From positions 682,001-746,000 of the forward strand of contig NZ_CP014845.1 of assembly GCF_001598055.1 (NCBI RefSeq): a stretch of DNA of 64,000 bases, given 5' to 3'. The notes under the pieces are model-generated. The model searched no databases. It was not told the origin of the DNA and saw nothing but the letters and a program-made list of their open reading frames with translations. Position 1 is the stretch's first letter; each line of letters begins with the position of its first letter. Shown piece after piece: positions 62,807-64,000 of the stretch. This stretch comes from Cupriavidus nantongensis (GTDB lineage Bacteria > Pseudomonadota > Gammaproteobacteria > Burkholderiales > Burkholderiaceae). A program made the translations under genes and the position numbers.

Positions 62807-63739
62807 ATGCAGCACATTACCGACGCCATGATCGACGCCCATGTCACCCCGGCAGCCGCCCTCGAGGTCATGGCGTCCGCCTTTTCCAGCTTCGGGAGCG
62901 GCGATGCCGCGATGCAGGCGCGGATCCGCACCGAGGCGGGCGGCGTCAAGCTGTCGACGCTGGGGGCGGTAATCCCGCAGCAGGGCGTGGCCGGGGCCAA
63001 GGTCTACACCACCATCAACGGCCAGTTCTCCTTCGTCATCCTGATCTTCTCGTCCGAAGACGGCCGCCCGCTGGCTTCGTTCGATGCCGGCGCCATCACG
63101 CGGCTGCGTACCGCGGCCTGCACCACGCTGGCGGCGCAGCGGCTGGCCCGCGCCGGCGCGCGCACGCTGGCGCTGTTCGGTGCCGGCACGCAGGGCGCGC
63201 AGCACGCGCGCCAGCTCAGCGCCACGCTCGGGCTCGAGCGCATCCTGGTGTCCGATCCGCACGCCGACGCTGGCATGCCGGAACGGCTGTCGGAGCAGTG
63301 CGGCATCCCGGTGGCCCTGGCCGAGCCCGATGCCGCGGTGGCCGAGGCCGACATCATCGTCACGGCCTCGCGCGCGACCACGCCGTTGTTCTCCGGTGCG
63401 GCGATCCGGCCCGGCGCGTTCGTCGCCGCGATCGGCTCGAGCCTGCCGCACACGCGCGAACTGGACGACACCGCGCTGCGCCGCGCCGCTGCCGTGGTGG
63501 TGGAGTGGCGGCCGCAATCCAACCGCGAGGCCGGCGATATCGTGCTGGCCGGCCCCGGCGCGCTGCCGCCAGAAAAGATCGTCGAGCTGGCCGACGTGGT
63601 GCTCGGCAAGGTATCGCCGCGGCAGCGCGATGACGACATCGTGATCTACAAGTCGGTCGGCGTGGGGCTGGAAGACGTCGCGCTGGCGGGATACGCGTGG
63701 TCGCGTATCGCGGGCGAGGCGGATAGCCGCGCTGGCTGA
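62807..63739 (+). CDS. Ornithine cyclodeaminase/mu-crystallin family protein
   Basis: 310 residues. Rossmann motif LALFGAGTQGAQHARQL, the substrate residues in KVYTTING and the C-terminal KSVGVGLEDVALA are typical. Members are ornithine cyclodeaminase, ketimine reductase and alanine or lysine dehydrogenase-like enzymes; the exact reaction is not readable. ATG at 62807 after CGGAG. In this place it may process an imine or amino acid that the TauE or IT-type carriers move. Confidence 0.88.
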   Translation: MQHITDAMIDAHVTPAAALEVMASAFSSFGSGDAAMQARIRTEAGGVKLSTLGAVIPQQGVAGAKVYTTINGQFSFVILIFSSEDGRPLASFDAGAITRLRTAACTTLAAQRLARAGARTLALFGAGTQGAQHARQLSATLGLERILVSDPHADAGMPERLSEQCGIPVALAEPDAAVAEADIIVTASRATTPLFSGAAIRPGAFVAAIGSSLPHTRELDDTALRRAAAVVVEWRPQSNREAGDIVLAGPGALPPEKIVELADVVLGKVSPRQRDDDIVIYKSVGVGLEDVALAGYAWSRIAGEADSRAG

Positions 63740-63814
63740 CGCTCGCCGCCTCGACAGTCTCGGGTAAACACTGATGTAGATGAGTCAACAGAGCCCTTGT
63801 CGTGGTCGATTGAC

Positions 63815-63829
63815 TGTATATAGTATACA
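63815..63829. promoter_or_regulatory. GntR-type operator candidate, copy 3 (perfect)
   Basis: TGTATA-TAG-TATACA, perfect dyad, 87 bases before the ATG of the truncated gene at 63917. Form and spacing resemble GntR/FadR-subfamily sites. Confidence 0.7.
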
Positions 63830-63916
63830 AACATGCCGGGACCGCTCCAAAGCAAGCTTGTTTCCGGCATTCCCACCCATCGCATCGCCCCACATCGCCA
63901 ACCAGGAGCCCCCGTC

Positions 63917-64000
63917 ATGGCCGAACTGATGAACCGCGAAGATTTCCGTGCCGCCCTCGAAGCAGCCATCAAAGGCAAGAGCGCCAACCAAGCGCCGTTC
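63917..64000 (+). CDS. Gene truncated by the window end, function unknown
   Basis: 28 N-terminal residues are visible from ATG 63917 (MAELMNREDFRAALEAAIKG, then KSANQAPF), preceded by AGGAG at 63903-63907. The helical start faintly recalls TenA/PqqC-like iron-containing redox proteins, a guess from a short stretch. The perfect palindrome at 63815 lies in its promoter region, and it shares that site type with the two neighbouring operons. Confidence 0.5.
   Translation, partial: MAELMNREDFRAALEAAIKGKSANQAPF

Noticed and set aside
1..64000. tRNA or rRNA genes
   Set aside because: No clover-leaf with conserved T-loop and no rRNA core sequence was recognised; a tRNAscan run would settle it.

Overview
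The window is GC-rich and densely coded, with short overlapping operons. It carries the tail of a monomeric-type NADP isocitrate dehydrogenase, a Bug-family solute receptor, a box-type benzoyl-CoA epoxidase cluster and many LysR/IclR/MocR regulators. This fits a beta-proteobacterium of the Burkholderiales, most likely Cupriavidus; that assignment is inference from gene content and style. No rRNA, tRNA, CRISPR array or IS element was recognised.

Layout. 0-4 kb: housekeeping and small genes (icd 3' end, zinc-ribbon-like small protein, cold-shock protein, two tandem orphan paralogues, infA) and a hairpin-rich gene-less stretch. 4-6.5 kb: a LysR regulator divergent from two YcaC-type cysteine hydrolases. 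6.5-17.6 kb: a complete aerobic benzoate (box) cluster. BenK imports benzoate, BclA makes benzoyl-CoA, BoxA/BoxB epoxidise it, BoxC opens the ring and BoxD oxidises the semialdehyde. BoxR sits between the two arms, and four TGCA-N6-TGC[A/T] operator-like sites lie at its two promoters. 17.6-20.8 kb: an EF-G-like GTPase and an SDR. 21-26 kb: a LysR regulator, an MFS carrier, a 3-hydroxyisobutyrate-dehydrogenase-like enzyme and an aldehyde dehydrogenase. 26-35 kb: a secreted repeat protein, a degenerate Old Yellow Enzyme homologue, a large winged-helix/NTPase regulator and a PaoABC-type periplasmic molybdoenzyme. 35-42 kb: a LysR-headed CoA-thioester catabolic operon (OB-fold protein, thiolase, SDR, enoyl-CoA hydratase, Bug receptor, thioesterase, CoA-transferase). 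42-43.5 kb: a 23-residue membrane microprotein and an SDR. 43.4-49.6 kb: a translationally coupled DNA repair operon (exonuclease, ATP ligase, Lhr-type helicase, phosphoesterase). 50-55 kb: amine/amino-acid use genes (permease, MocR, NTF2-like, FAD oxidoreductase). 55.4-64 kb: an IclR regulator, an orphan CobS/CobT-like pair, then a transporter-ferredoxin-orphan-ferredoxin operon facing a TauE/ornithine-cyclodeaminase operon and a truncated gene.

The best candidates for undescribed biology are: (i) three near-identical 15-bp TGTATA-type palindromes that tie the last three transcription units (58-64 kb) into one regulon; (ii) the orphan CobST-like pair beside them; (iii) tandem repeats that begin at the last codons of three unrelated genes and contain the stop codon; and (iv) a roughly 134-bp composite REP-like element present twice, with solo units elsewhere.
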